Origin: Hofstenia miamia
Lineage: Eukaryota; Xenacoelomorpha; Acoela
Assembly (NCBI GenBank): GCA_004352715.1
Contig: SCFE01000010.1
Coordinates: forward strand, 3,182,030 to 3,220,807
DNA length: 38,778 nucleotides
Reading direction: 5' to 3'
A program made the position numbers and the translations under genes. The notes under the pieces are model-generated. The model was not told the origin of the DNA. It saw only the letters and a program-made list of their open reading frames with translations, and did no database searches. Below, one piece after another: positions 21,831-32,348 of the stretch. Positions within the stretch are counted from its first letter, which is position 1, and each line of letters starts with the position of its first letter.

Positions 21831-22437
21831 TGTGTCGTTCATTTCATTTTTCCTAAATTCAGTTACTAAATTATTATCCCATATTTTGGGGTTATATCTC
21901 ATTTTATTTTTTTCTGCCCTCTGGGGCACTATTCTTCTCTCAACTTCTTGGAATTCTTCTTCATATACACTGTCTAACTCATCCATCTCAGCATATATGC
22001 CATTATCAACTTGTATGATTTTAAATTCTGCATGTTTATCAAGCATTACTTGCTCTATATTTACTGTTGCTAGTTTTAAATTTTGAAAGTGTAATATTCT
22101 ACCATCATTAAGTTTATAGTTATTATTGGGTAGTGTTTGTGTAATTGTGAATGGCCCTGACCACTGTGTTTTAAGTTTTCTCACTTGGTTCACGTCTTGT
22201 GTTCTCATTAGAGTGTACGTGTAAACCTTGTCCCCTACCCTGTGTGGTTTGCCATATATCTTTTTATTGAAATTTCTTTCTTGTTTTATCACAGACTTTT
22301 TCGTATTGTGACACATTGCTTTGTGAATCCCAGTTATCTGATCTTTAATTTTCCTTATGTAGTCATTGTCTGGTTTTTCAGAGTATGTATGGTATTGCAT
22401 TGACATCGGCGTTGCTGCTTCTCTGCCTTCATGGCCT
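21723..22437 (-). pseudogene. pol: Ty3-type integrase C-terminal domain
   Basis: The 227-codon open stretch carries the GPF/Y module of Ty3/gypsy integrases: RVGDKVYTY at residues 56-64, WSGPF at 82-86, then NNNYKL and LHFQNLK. This places the element with Ty3/gypsy and not copia. An acidic linker and a polar tail follow. It is offset by one frame from the catalytic core, with the shift at about 22430-22437. Its tail overlaps the QLKG-repeat region in a different frame, so either a frameshift mutation or a designed overlap separates the two. Confidence 0.85.
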
Positions 22438-23122
22438 TATACGGAGTCATCCCCGTTGTTGAGTGCACTGAAGTATTGTAAAAATATTCTACTATTTCTA
22501 CTACTTCTCTCCAGTCTCTCCCTCCAATTCTTGATGTTAAAACTTGTATCAATTTGATCATGGTTTTATTTAATCTTTCCACCACACCATTTGCCTGTGG
22601 ATGGTACGCTGTTGTCTTTTCAGTTAATATTTCCATCAATTTAGCCATCTCCTCAAACAATTTACTTTCGCATTGTACTCCTCTGTCTGATATTATTGTT
22701 TGCATCAGTCTGAACTTTAGAATACATTCTTTCATAATCTTGTCAGCTACTATTTTTGCTGTTGTTGAATCTAATGGTATCATACAAGCATATTTTGTAA
22801 AATTATCAACCAATACCAATATATATTGATATCTGTCATCATCCTGTGATACTTTTTCCAGGTCTACATGCACATTTTCATTAGGTGCTGTCACAATTAT
22901 TTTTTCAAGTGGTGCAGTTTGTATTGGAAAATGACTTGCATTGTTTATTAGACATGTATTGCATTTATTAATAATGTCTTCGACTGTTTTTCTAATACTT
23001 GTCATTATAAACTGGGCATTAAAAGTTTTTTCTGTCTGTATTATCCCCAAGTGCCCATTTTTATGCACCTTCCTAACTAATTCTCTTTTGTAATATTCAG
23101 GATTGGAATAAAAGGAATTCAT
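22420..23122 (-). pseudogene. pol: Ty3-type integrase, zinc finger and catalytic core
   Basis: The open stretch starts at an ATG immediately after an in-frame TAA. The HHCC zinc finger is complete (H20, H24, C54, C57). The rve core follows with D87 (HVDLE), D146 (ISDRG) and E182 (VVERLN), giving the D-x-D-35-E spacing of a retroviral-type integrase. It ends in MTPYKA, the usual TPY motif, shortly before a frameshift. All catalytic residues are present. Sequence upstream of the zinc finger (RNase H in a normal Ty3 element) is missing. Confidence 0.92.
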
Positions 23123-23206
23123 TTATATCAAAAAATACTACAATTGGTTACACAACATCAAAGGCAGCACCCCTGTCAACCATTCATCCATTAAAAAGGA
23201 TGAAAA

Positions 23207-23428
23207 ATGTTAATTCCAACAAATACAAGTACCAGTTATGAGACAGAGGAAACTTCTGATGAAAATTTGGATGAAAATGTTAACTTCAGTGATACTGAAG
23301 CCTATCAGGCAGAGGAACATATTCAAACAAAAAGAAAGTACCAATTCACACATTTTGCTTCTCAAATGTATCAAAATATAGACTATCATCAAGAAAAGTT
23401 TCACCTGTGTAAGAGCATAGTATTATAG
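23207..23428 (+). CDS. Acidic open stretch, possible first exon
   Basis: 73 codons are open from an ATG with purines in front of it. The first half is acidic and Ser/Thr-rich (ETEETSDENLDENVNF), the second is basic and aromatic. Just before the inverted repeat of the foldback element comes CACCTGTGTAAGAG, a possible 5' splice site (GT at 23408 or 23410). The frame itself stops at 23426-23428 inside the element. Either a host exon sits next to the insertion or a transposon-borne fragment remains. No family recognised. Confidence 0.35.
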   Translation: MLIPTNTSTSYETEETSDENLDENVNFSDTEAYQAEEHIQTKRKYQFTHFASQMYQNIDYHQEKFHLCKSIVL

Positions 23429-23882
23429 ATTCGAGTGTACCCCTTCTCACATTTTTCTGATTGGCCGAGAGGTGGAGGCAAGTTTGTCTCACTTTTTTCT
23501 GATTGGTCAAGGGGGGTGGTCTTTACCTGAGACGCCATGGATATTGCTGATGGTGTTGTTCTGACGTCATTTACTTTCACTAGTTTTTGTGTTATTTATG
23601 TGATCTAATTTCCCACATTACCTTACATTTTTTAGTTTTACTTTCCCACATTAACTTACATTTTTTTAGTTTTACATTCCCAGATTAACTTACTTTGCAT
23701 GTATTACTTTCACACATTAACTTACTTTACATGTATTACTTTCACACATTGCATACTTGTTTAAAAGGGGAATCGAAAAATATTTCCAAATAAAAATAAA
23801 TATTAATAATAATATTTAATAAACATATGTGGTAAAACCCACATACATGTTTAAGACAAGACAAAAATGTAATTTATTCTAC
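23416..23882 (+). repeat. Left terminal inverted repeat of foldback element
   Basis: Two 42-bp CCAAT units (ATTGG at 23460 and 23502), then TGACGTCA at 23562-23569, then about four 32-bp CCCACATTAACTTA units (23615-23755), then AAGGGGAATCGAAAAATATTT and a small ATGTGG/CCACAT hairpin. Complementary to 26652-27211. Confidence 0.85.
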
Positions 23883-24325
23883 ACCAAAAGGAAAATTATA
23901 TATTCCCAAAGACAAGTAATTTTGTTCAAAAGGATAAAAAATCACCAAAAGGAAAATTAAAATATATTGGTATTCTCTCTAATGCTATGCTTTAGAAACT
24001 CTAACAAAGTCAGATATTGTTTCAAAAAATCTCAATCTCTATATGATTTTAAAACTTTTAATAGGGAAATTTAGTTAAAATCTGGTTTTCCTAATTGCAT
24101 ATTGAGAGATATAAATGTTATATTTGAATGCAATGAGTAAACCACCCTGAAAAAGTATTTATTTAATTTTATCAGTTTCTGCTAATTGTAATTTAAGCTA
24201 TTTATTTATGTATTTAGAAAATGTTCCTAAGTTGTTTTAATACCTAATGTACAAAATGTAGTTTAAATCATTTAACGATTGTTGTTGTGTTTTTATAATC
24301 TCATACACAATTACAAGTATATTTT

Positions 24326-24555
24326 AAAAATCAATCAATTTAATCATTTTACGTATACTTAAATTTATTTTATATAGCTTTGACATTCATCTTCAGATTA
24401 AAAATTTTGCTTCTTTTCACTTGACGTTATATATTTTGTAGAAGTACTTTAATAACCGTAATCATTTTTTCAATTTCATGAGTGCTTAATGCTATTTTGC
24501 AAACTGTGTACGACTATGTGTTTTGTAAAATCAATCAATTTAATCATTTTGCGTA
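24326..24555 (+). repeat. Direct repeat pair inside foldback element
   Basis: A 29-base block (core AATCAATCAATTTAATCATT) at 24326-24354 recurs at 24527-24555 with one difference. Confidence 0.7.
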
Positions 24556-25464
24556 AATGTATTTTTTATGAAAAAGTGTTAGTCTTTTAGTAATTCAAAA
24601 TGTTTTGCCCATTTCATGACATCTAATTGATTCCTTTCTGAAATGGGGTTATGTTTTCATTTGCGTTTATCAAAATTTATTTATTAACTGAAGAAAAATG
24701 CGAATGTTAACGTTTTTTAACATTGTAAAGCTGTGTATAGCACTGAAAGCGTTTTTTTTTAGTTTAGAAATTTGAGGTTTCCTTTTCCACTTTGTAGATC
24801 AATACATAAATGCACATGTTAGGAATAATATTAGCAACGATTTTTATATCCTTTTTTAAGGTTTATACAGTACGTGTGTTATTATCTAAATTTCTCAGAA
24901 TTCTACATCTCATGAGCATTTGAAAATTCATACAATTTATTACTTTGAAAAGAAAGTAAAAATGATATTCCCCTATATTAATGCACTTTGTGTCAAGCCG
25001 AGGTATTTATTTGTTGTGAGATTTTGTTCTTTTAGTTGGCATCTCATAAATGTTTAATACTATTTGGGAAAGCAAACAAATTTTTATTATTTAAAGACTA
25101 ATAAATATATCATTTTTTAACCACATGCACTTTCTGTGAAACAATTCAAACTTTTGTTAAACATTGATTGTATTCAGCGTATTGAAATATTTATTTTTTT
25201 AAATAAAATCTGTATATATATATCTGTATAAAGTAAAATCTGAATTTACAATAAAAATTACTCGTATTTTTGTGCATTAACGTTTTTCTCACTCATTCTT
25301 GAAAGTTTATACTAATAACGTCATGAAATTTTCATTTTGTTTAATGATGAAAAGATATCTTAATTTTAACATAATATTCAGTTTCTTACAATGTTTTTGA
25401 CTAATTTGATCAGTTGAATTCATGTATACAAATGGAAAAATTAAATGTATATCAGTACTGAAAG

Positions 25465-25645
25465 AATGGATTGACGTCTACAAACGTAGAAAAGTCAAAA
25501 GCCATGTAGACTCAAAGAAAGGAAAAACGTCGGAAAAAAATGTAAGTCTACAAATGTGAAATCGTCAGAAAAGAAATGTAAGTCATAAACGTGAAAATAT
25601 GTTGGAAAATAAATGTAAATCACAATCGTGGAAAAGTCGTATACC
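25465..25645 (+). repeat. Degenerate ~36-bp tandem repeat inside foldback element
   Basis: Four to five imperfect units of the form TGTAAGTCTACAAATGTG plus an A-rich spacer with GTC/CGTC. There are no ORFs across it. Confidence 0.55.
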
Positions 25646-26651
25646 GGGTATTTATTTAATTCTTAATATAAAAGACATCAAAAAATTTTAAAATTTAAGC
25701 AATTTCTTATAATATTAAATGTATATTTTTAAACGTTTTGTATATATGTGTATCAATAAATGCTAACAATCAATTTACGATACTAATAACAAAACATGTT
25801 ATCAACAATCTTGAAATGTTTCATATAAAAATTCCTACTTGCAAATATTTTATTCTTGAATTCATTTTTATAATTGTAAAGGGATTTCATGTTTGTTAGA
25901 TAACAATCTATGATTGGTTACATTTTAAACAATAGACTGCAAACAAACGTGTTTATTTTTGCTGTCTGTGAAACAGGTATTTTTTCTCAATGAACACATA
26001 AGATTGAAGATTAACATTATCTCTGTAATCACAACAATACACTGTGTGTTGGATTGATTTTGTCTGCATATCAAGTGAAGCCTCTTTGATTTATTACCTT
26101 GTCTCACACAGCAATCCAATTGACGATGTGTTTTGTTCGTACGCCATGCTTGAAAAACAGTTCAACGTAATCTCAAATAAAATTTCACATTGCTGAAACA
26201 AAAACAACTACTCTGAAAGATTTCAAACTTTTTGGTAAGCTATTTTCATAATTATATCTAAGATATTGATTCTTAATGCTTTTTGCAATATTATCTCTAG
26301 ATAGTTTTATAGATATTTCTTTCAAAAACATAATCAATTTTATTTTAATAAATTGCTGCAAATTTGCAGTCCAATGTTAAATTAATTATATACTTTATAG
26401 AAACATCATTTGTTTGTTAATTTTTAATTGATTTTGTTTAAACTTTTAATATTCATGTGTTTTAAATTGTGAATGTCATCTCGTTTTTAATAACAACTTG
26501 TTTATTAACCATTAATTTAGATGCGACCATGTGAAATGTGTAAATACACATTGCATTTGTTTCTTAAAGCATTGCCATCTCAACAATGATGATAAACTAA
26601 CACTACAATATACAAATTTAAAAGTATGATATATATGGTCATTATAAGCAA

Positions 26652-27211
26652 AGTGTAGAATAAATTACATTTTTGTCTTGTCTTAAACACGTATGTGGGT
26701 TTTACCACGTACGTTTATTAAATATTATTATTAATATTTATTTTTTATTTGGAAATATTTTTCGATTCCACTTTTTAAACAAGTATGTAAATGTGGGAAA
26801 TTTATACATGTAAAGTAAATTAATGTGGGAAAGTAATACATGTAAAGTAAATTAATGTGGGAAAGTAATACATGTAAAGTAAATTAATGTTGGAAATTTA
26901 TACATGTAAAGTAAAATTAATGTGGGAAAGTAAAACTAAAAAAATGTATGTTAATGTGGGAAACTAAAAAATGTAAGGTAATGTGGGAAAGTAAAAAATG
27001 TAATGTAAGTTAATGTGGGAAAGTAAAAACTAAAAGAGTAAAAAAATGCAAACTAAATTAGGCCACATAAATAACACAAAAACTAGTAAAAGTACATGCA
27101 TGACGTCAGTAAAACACCCCCGGCAATATCCACGATGCCTCAGGTCAAAGGCCACCCCTCTCGACCAATCAGAAAAAAGTGAGATCTCCTGGAACCATTA
27201 TTATACTACTG
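26652..27211 (-). repeat. Right terminal inverted repeat of foldback element
   Basis: Complement of the left repeat, with more 32-bp units (at exact 32-base spacing at 26821, 26853, 26885 and degenerate copies to ~27040) but only one 42-bp CCAAT unit (27165). TGACGTCA is at 27101-27108. Confidence 0.85.
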
Positions 27212-27288
27212 TGAACTAATAAAGATATGAAAAATTTGAAAACTTCACAAGATCAAGAAGTCTCCTCTTTCTTTTTCGACATAAATTC

Positions 27289-27657
27289 ATGACCTGGCTC
27301 TGTCCAGCCCCGGTGCACTTAGATGTGATTCACACAACTTTTCTTCAGAAAGCAAAATATTTCAGGGTGTTTATTGTTCTCAGGGACATTAGACCGCCTC
27401 ATTATCTGAACACTAGGTATGGAAAGAAGTTGAATATTTTTGCAAAAATCAGATTTCTCTTTGAAAAAAATGCTTTTTTAATATACTTCAAGCACAAGGA
27501 AAAGCTTTGGCACAAATGCTCATCATTGCATGGGCGGACCCAATCCCTTAGATGTGTGCATGCAAATAGTTTTCAATATTTCTTAGCAGGGTTGGATAAA
27601 ATTGTTCAAAAATATCGAAAATACTTAAAACTTACACTAAAAGAGATAGGGATATAG
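27289..27657 (+). CDS. Hypothetical 122-codon ORF beside the foldback element
   Basis: It opens at a true ATG and runs 122 codons to TAG in AT-rich sequence, longer than expected by chance. The product would be basic and Phe/Lys-rich, with no signal, span or motif recognised. It begins 78 bases from the foldback right end. No splice borders or poly(A) signal obviously frame it, so it may be a pseudogene fragment or chance. Confidence 0.3.
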   Translation: MTWLCPAPVHLDVIHTTFLQKAKYFRVFIVLRDIRPPHYLNTRYGKKLNIFAKIRFLFEKNAFLIYFKHKEKLWHKCSSLHGRTQSLRCVHANSFQYFLAGLDKIVQKYRKYLKLTLKEIGI

Positions 27658-29700
27658 TAGAAAAGTGCTTACAAACTGGCTAACGAATTTATTTTTTCGA
27701 AAAGGAGCTCATACATCAGTAGTATGTAGTATCGTATGGAACTACTTAAGAATTTCATTTCAGCGTCAAGAAAGCTTCGTCAACAATTTCTCTTGTAGTG
27801 TGTTCGGTTTTTAAGACCAATCTTTGATTTAATGTGTCAAGTTCCCAGGAAAAAATTGTGAAAATAGTAAATGGCAGTATTTGCATACGTAGAGTTTTTA
27901 CTTGCCTTGCTTACAAAAACTTTTGGTTACGCAACTACCCAAACGTCTGTCCAACTTCCTCATTTCTTGTCAAAGAACCACTTTCAGGTCAATCGATATT
28001 TCGATATAATTACAGTCTAGAAAACAGTAAAAGTACCATCTTTGAGGCAAAAAATCTTTATTTTTATTCAACATTACCAATTCCTTAGAATAACATTTGC
28101 TTAAAGAGGATCTTCTTTTGGTAGTTTGCTTTGAATTGACCAACGTTTGTGCTCACCATTCACTGTTTGATGCAAGATTTACAAAATAATTAACATTTAA
28201 ACAATTTTCTTTTAGAACTAAGGAATAAAAAAGAAATAAGTGATTATTTTTAATAAATTTTAAATTGCCGAGCTTCCACACAGTTCTCTTTTATCCAAAG
28301 AATTTTCTCAAAATTGGCAAGTAAATAATTAAAAATGACATGTGCATGATGAGCAGGTAATTCCAATTATATTTGGACTATTTACTACTACTTTCGGAGG
28401 CCAGAGTTTTTCAAACATAATCAATGCCTTTGAGCTGAGATAGTGGCGAATTGGAATCGAAGCTCTCGGATGGGTGAATTGCTAGTGAATGGATCGGCGT
28501 CGGGCAGATTACCTAAATAGTGATTGCTACATTAAGGCTAACATAGGTTAAGTCCTAAATAAGCAATTAAACCAGTTAGCAGAAGGATAAGATAAGAACT
28601 GCTCCAGTTAAACGAGCCAGATAATAGACAAGTTCGACATATTTGAGCATAAATAGCCTGGTGGATGATTTTACAATAAGTCAAAATAAGTAAATTCAAG
28701 ACTTTTCGCGGTTTAATTCTATTGAAGCCAATTCCTTTCAAAATATGCCACAAAAACACGATACTGACCAAAAAACAACTTGCTATCAATATAAAATCCT
28801 AAAATTTTGCATAGGACTCTCTCACAAATCGATCGATTTCTGTAACAGAGCTTAAGACAAACTTAAAGTGATACCTTATAATTTCACATGCTTTATATTT
28901 AAATTCTTTTATTCAAAAATTATTACTCATTCACTGTAGATTTCTATTGCATAATATCCCTTTATGCATGCACTTGGAAATGGCAACAAGGGAACACTCT
29001 CTTTTGCAAATGCTGCTAAGGTTAACAAAACCAAAGCCTCTCACTGAAACTTTAAAAACACTGCTTTATCTTTAAACTTAGTGAAGTGAGATCTAACCAA
29101 CAAAAAAACTAGAACGTCAAGGTATGATTTGCGACTAAGCAGGCCATTTTTAGTAAAATTTTACTTGGTGGGCAAAGGGCTAAAATGAAATATTTTTTCA
29201 ACAAAACAGTGATTCACTAAAAATAATAGAAAGAGAAAACAAAATAGTTGCACGCGCTATGCATCCAAGGACACAAGAGATTCATTTAAATAATAGAAAG
29301 AGAAATGACATATTTATTGCTGTTCATTTTAAAAAATTGTACAAATCAGTAGTAATTATTGGATTTTACTGAGTGGTCAATCTAAAATACCTAGTTTCTA
29401 TGTTAAAAAATCCCCTGGGGTATTATTGGTATTGCTCACAGTTTCAAAAATGTTCTGATATCTAGTGATGTTACTTAAATTTCTTTCGAATTTGAATAAG
29501 CCATTAAGAATTTTATTAAGGACTCTAAAGGATCTAAGGATATATCAAAAAATGTTGAAATGCAGCATTTCTTAGGTATCGATTTTTGTGATATTTTCAC
29601 CAAAAAATTGATGGTATTTATATTCACGGTCCGATGTATTACAAAAATTTTTTGATATAAGTTTTTCTATCTCGAAATTATATTAACTACTAAAAACAAA
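27658..29700. other. AT-rich stretch without a gene
   Basis: Two open stretches (27834-28088 plus strand, from a GTG; 28538-28789 minus strand) lack starts in context, motifs or splice borders. Nothing else recognised. Confidence 0.45.
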
Positions 29701-30329
29701 AACCGCCAAGCATTTAATTGGCTTGGAAAATTTTAATGAGAGTTGTAGGTAAAAACGTACCAGAATACATCATCGGATCTAGAGTCTAAATATCACTCGT
29801 GAATTCTTTATTACAAATGGTGGTTTAAAAATATAATCTCAAACACAATTTATTATGACAAACAATTATAATACTACAATACTTATACGGAAAAAAACAA
29901 AGATTGTCAACAGCAAAATCAGTATTTTTTATGCATGTCTTTTGTATTTACGACTTTAGCTATTCTAGTGATGACAATCACAGCAAAACAGTCCGGGCGT
30001 ACAAAGGAAAGATTATTATTTAATTGAAGCCATTCCGTTTTTCTCTCTTACATTATTATTAGTTGTGCCATGGAAGTACTTACCCGACAAAAATTATCCA
30101 TGAAGAAATCCATTGTCTAATGAATATGTAAGGCAAGCTGATGAGCAATAACTTGTTAAAAGCCTTTTCTTTCTTTATGTTTACGTCATTTGTACACACG
30201 ATAATCATTTGATTACTTATTGTGTTCAAATTGAATAACATATTTGTAATAAAGGTACAAAAATCCATATTTTAAATTTTGCTCCCTAATTTAAAAGGTG
30301 GGCGGATCATTTTGGACAATACTGTACAT
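29701..30329. repeat. Direct duplication, copy 1 (629 bp)
   Basis: Begins AACCGCCAAGCATTTAATTG and ends GGACAATACTGTACAT. Nearly identical to 30561-31213, differing by small indels, including a block of about 16 bases around TCGAACGTTG missing here. Read on the minus strand the end is TACAGTATTGTCCAAAATGA, which resembles a Tc1/mariner terminus (TA then CAGT). No matching opposite end was found. Confidence 0.85.
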
Positions 30330-30560
30330 ATATTAGGGGTATGACCATTTTTGTTTTATTTCTCCTGATGTATTTTATGCTGAACTTTTATGTGTATTTT
30401 ACGAATATAATTTTAATTTTTAATAAGTGACAAAAACGTTGTGCCCAACCTATTTTGAATTGATAAATATGCAAATATATGCATTTAAGATTTTTTTACA
30501 ATATTTTTTTTAATTTCCATTTTTTCACATTTTTTAAAATCTTGGCAGAATAGTATTTAN
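30330..30560. other. Spacer between duplicated copies, ending in a single N
   Basis: AT-rich spacer. The N at 30560 stands exactly at the start of copy 2. Confidence 0.7.
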
Positions 30561-31213
30561 AACCGCCAAGCATTTAATTGGCTTGGAAAATTTTAATGAG
30601 AGTTGTAGGTAAAAACGTACCAGAATACATCATCGGATCTAGAGTCTAAATATCACTCGTGAATTCTTTATTACAAATGGTGGTTTAAAAATATAATCTC
30701 AAACACAATTTATTATGACAAACAATTATAATACTACAATACTTATACGGAAAAAAACAAAGATTGTCAACAGCAAAATCAGTATTTTTTATGCATGTCT
30801 TTTGTATTTACGACTTTAGCTATTCTAGTGATGACAATCACAGCAAAACAGTCCGGGCGTACTAAGAAAAGAAGATTATTATTTAATTGAAGCCATTCCG
30901 TTTTTCTCTCTTACATTATTCTATCGAACGTTGAACATTAGTTGTGCCATGGAAGTACTTACCCGACAAAAATTATCCATGAAGAAATCCATTGTCTAAT
31001 GAATATGTAAGGCAAGCTGATGAGCAATAACTTGTTAAAAGCCTTTTCTTTCTTTATGTTTACGTCATTTGTACACACGATAATCATTTGATTACTTATT
31101 GTTTTCAAATTGAATAACATATTTGCAATAAAGGTACAAAATTCCATATTTTAAATTTTGCTCCCTAATTTAAAAGGTGGGCGGGGCGGATCATTTTGGA
31201 CAATACTGTACAT
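30561..31213. repeat. Direct duplication, copy 2 (653 bp)
   Basis: Second copy of 29701-30329. Each copy contains the same 62-codon minus-strand open stretch with no motif. The near-identity and the N at its first base point to an allelic or assembly duplication as readily as a biological one. Confidence 0.85.
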
Positions 31214-32035
31214 CACGCTAATTCTTTCTATCTGTAGAAAGGTGATACATATTTAAATATTGATCTGAACTTAGCATTAAGCAATCAAAGCATCTGCTCT
31301 AACATGAAGAATACATATGCATGTGAGCAAAATAAAAATATTTCATTATGAACAACAACTTTGTTGAACTACTCTAGAACATAGCCACTGGCGTTGATGT
31401 TGCCTACATACTATAATTTCGAAAAAAAAATCAGCTACCTACAAGTATACTTCACAATGTCAATTCTTTGAATTTATATAACCTGAATTCATCTGTAAAA
31501 ACACAAAAATGAAGACAGGAATCATTCAAACAACTTATTGGCTTTAAAGTCATTTTGTAAAATGCTATATATGATTTGCGACCTTTAGAAGTTCGCATTT
31601 AAAGCTTCAAATATTGTATTTCTGCACAAATTATCCAATTTCTCTTGAAATTTACGAATAATAGCATATAAATTTCAAAGAAATCGTAATCACTAGTCCA
31701 CTGTTTGATTTTACTAGTATATTTATAATAACTTATCCACGTCCAAATTTAAAATTTATTAATACAATTATTTTTCCGTTGCAACTGTTTACTCATTTAC
31801 ATCGTTCTATAAATTTGCTTACATTTATTAATTAAGCGTGGGAATGTTGGAAACCTAATTGACAAATTAAGTTATTGAAATAAGCAACGATATATTTATA
31901 TGGTTTCCAAAATATGTAAGTAATACCAATATCTGTAATACTTTTACAAAACGAAAATTACGAAATAAGCAATTAGGTTCATCATTATACATTGCTATGC
32001 AATGTAAACGGATGTTTAAATGGTAAAGTTTTTAG
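31214..32035. other. Stretch without a recognised exon
   Basis: The upstream exon or exons of the gene at 32036 should lie here or further left; none could be picked with confidence. Confidence 0.4.
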
Positions 32036-32348
32036 GGACAGCAGACGTTACTCTATTCTGAACAACACCGACAGCTTGGTAGGGTATGACAAAACTAACA
32101 CTCAGTTTACAAAGCGGCAACTTGAGGAAGCGCTCAGGACTGGCAATCAGATCAAGGCTTTCACTGAAAAAATTCGTTTCCACTACATTGGGGAAGATAA
32201 TGACAACGATTCAGTTTCAAATGCTAGCGTCAACAACTTTGAGAAGCCAACAGCTGCATTTGAAATGCTGGCAACTGGTGAAATTTCTGATACGGATATT
32301 TGTAAAAGAAAAAAATCAAAAAAAGTTGAAAAACCACCAATACCTAAG
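32036..32348 (+). CDS. Internal exon of an unknown host gene
   Basis: Preceded by AAAGTTTTTAG (acceptor) and followed by CCTAAG|GTAATA (donor). The frame is open through all 313 bases: one base completes an upstream codon, then 104 codons end exactly at the donor (phase 0). G+C is visibly higher than in the flanks. The product is polar, with TKRQLEEALRTGNQIKAF and an acidic Asn/Asp/Ser patch (GEDNDNDSVSN) mid-exon, then a basic KRKKSKKVEKPP near the end that could be a nuclear localisation signal. No known domain is recognised. Phase matches both the exon at 35329 and the short exon at 33372. Confidence 0.65.

Larger units (their letters stand above)
19146..23130 (-). mobile_element. Ty3-type retroelement copy B, 5'-truncated
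   Basis: In reading order (falling coordinates): integrase zinc finger and core, integrase C-terminus with GPF module, QLKG-repeat region, unassigned domain, a degenerate ~0.9-kb region, polypurine tract, 3' LTR. The upstream part is missing from about 23125, where a TAA directly precedes the integrase frame. Reverse transcriptase and RNase H are absent from the copy. Several frameshifts make it inactive. Same family as copy A by LTR, repeat region and unassigned domain. Confidence 0.8.
23416..27211. mobile_element. Foldback-type transposon, 3.8 kb, non-autonomous
   Basis: The two ends are long inverted repeats: 23416-23882 on the left and 26652-27211 on the right. From the tip inward each holds TAGTAT(A/T)ATA, one or more 42-bp units with a CCAAT box, GTCTTTACCTGAG-like sequence, a TGACGTCA site, an array of 32-bp units (core TTTCCCACATTAACTTAC), then a unique inner part ending near GTAGAATAAATTAC. 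The interior (~2.8 kb) is AT-rich, with short direct and tandem repeats and no long ORF, so the element must rely on a transposase supplied elsewhere. No convincing target duplication was found. A second right end is at 37981-38438. Confidence 0.85.

Noticed and set aside
21769-22086. Ser-rich plus-strand frames opposite integrase
   Set aside because: Antisense shadows of the integrase C-terminus.
23615-23760. CRISPR-like or satellite array of 32-bp units
   Set aside because: It is part of the foldback terminal repeat and recurs, inverted, at the other end.
23400-27225. Target-site duplication of the foldback element
   Set aside because: Flanks (TGTAAGAG on the left, TGAACTAA on the right) do not match convincingly.
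30080-31147. Repeated 62-codon minus-strand frame
   Set aside because: Identical in both duplicates because the DNA is duplicated; no transposase motif or other coding sign.
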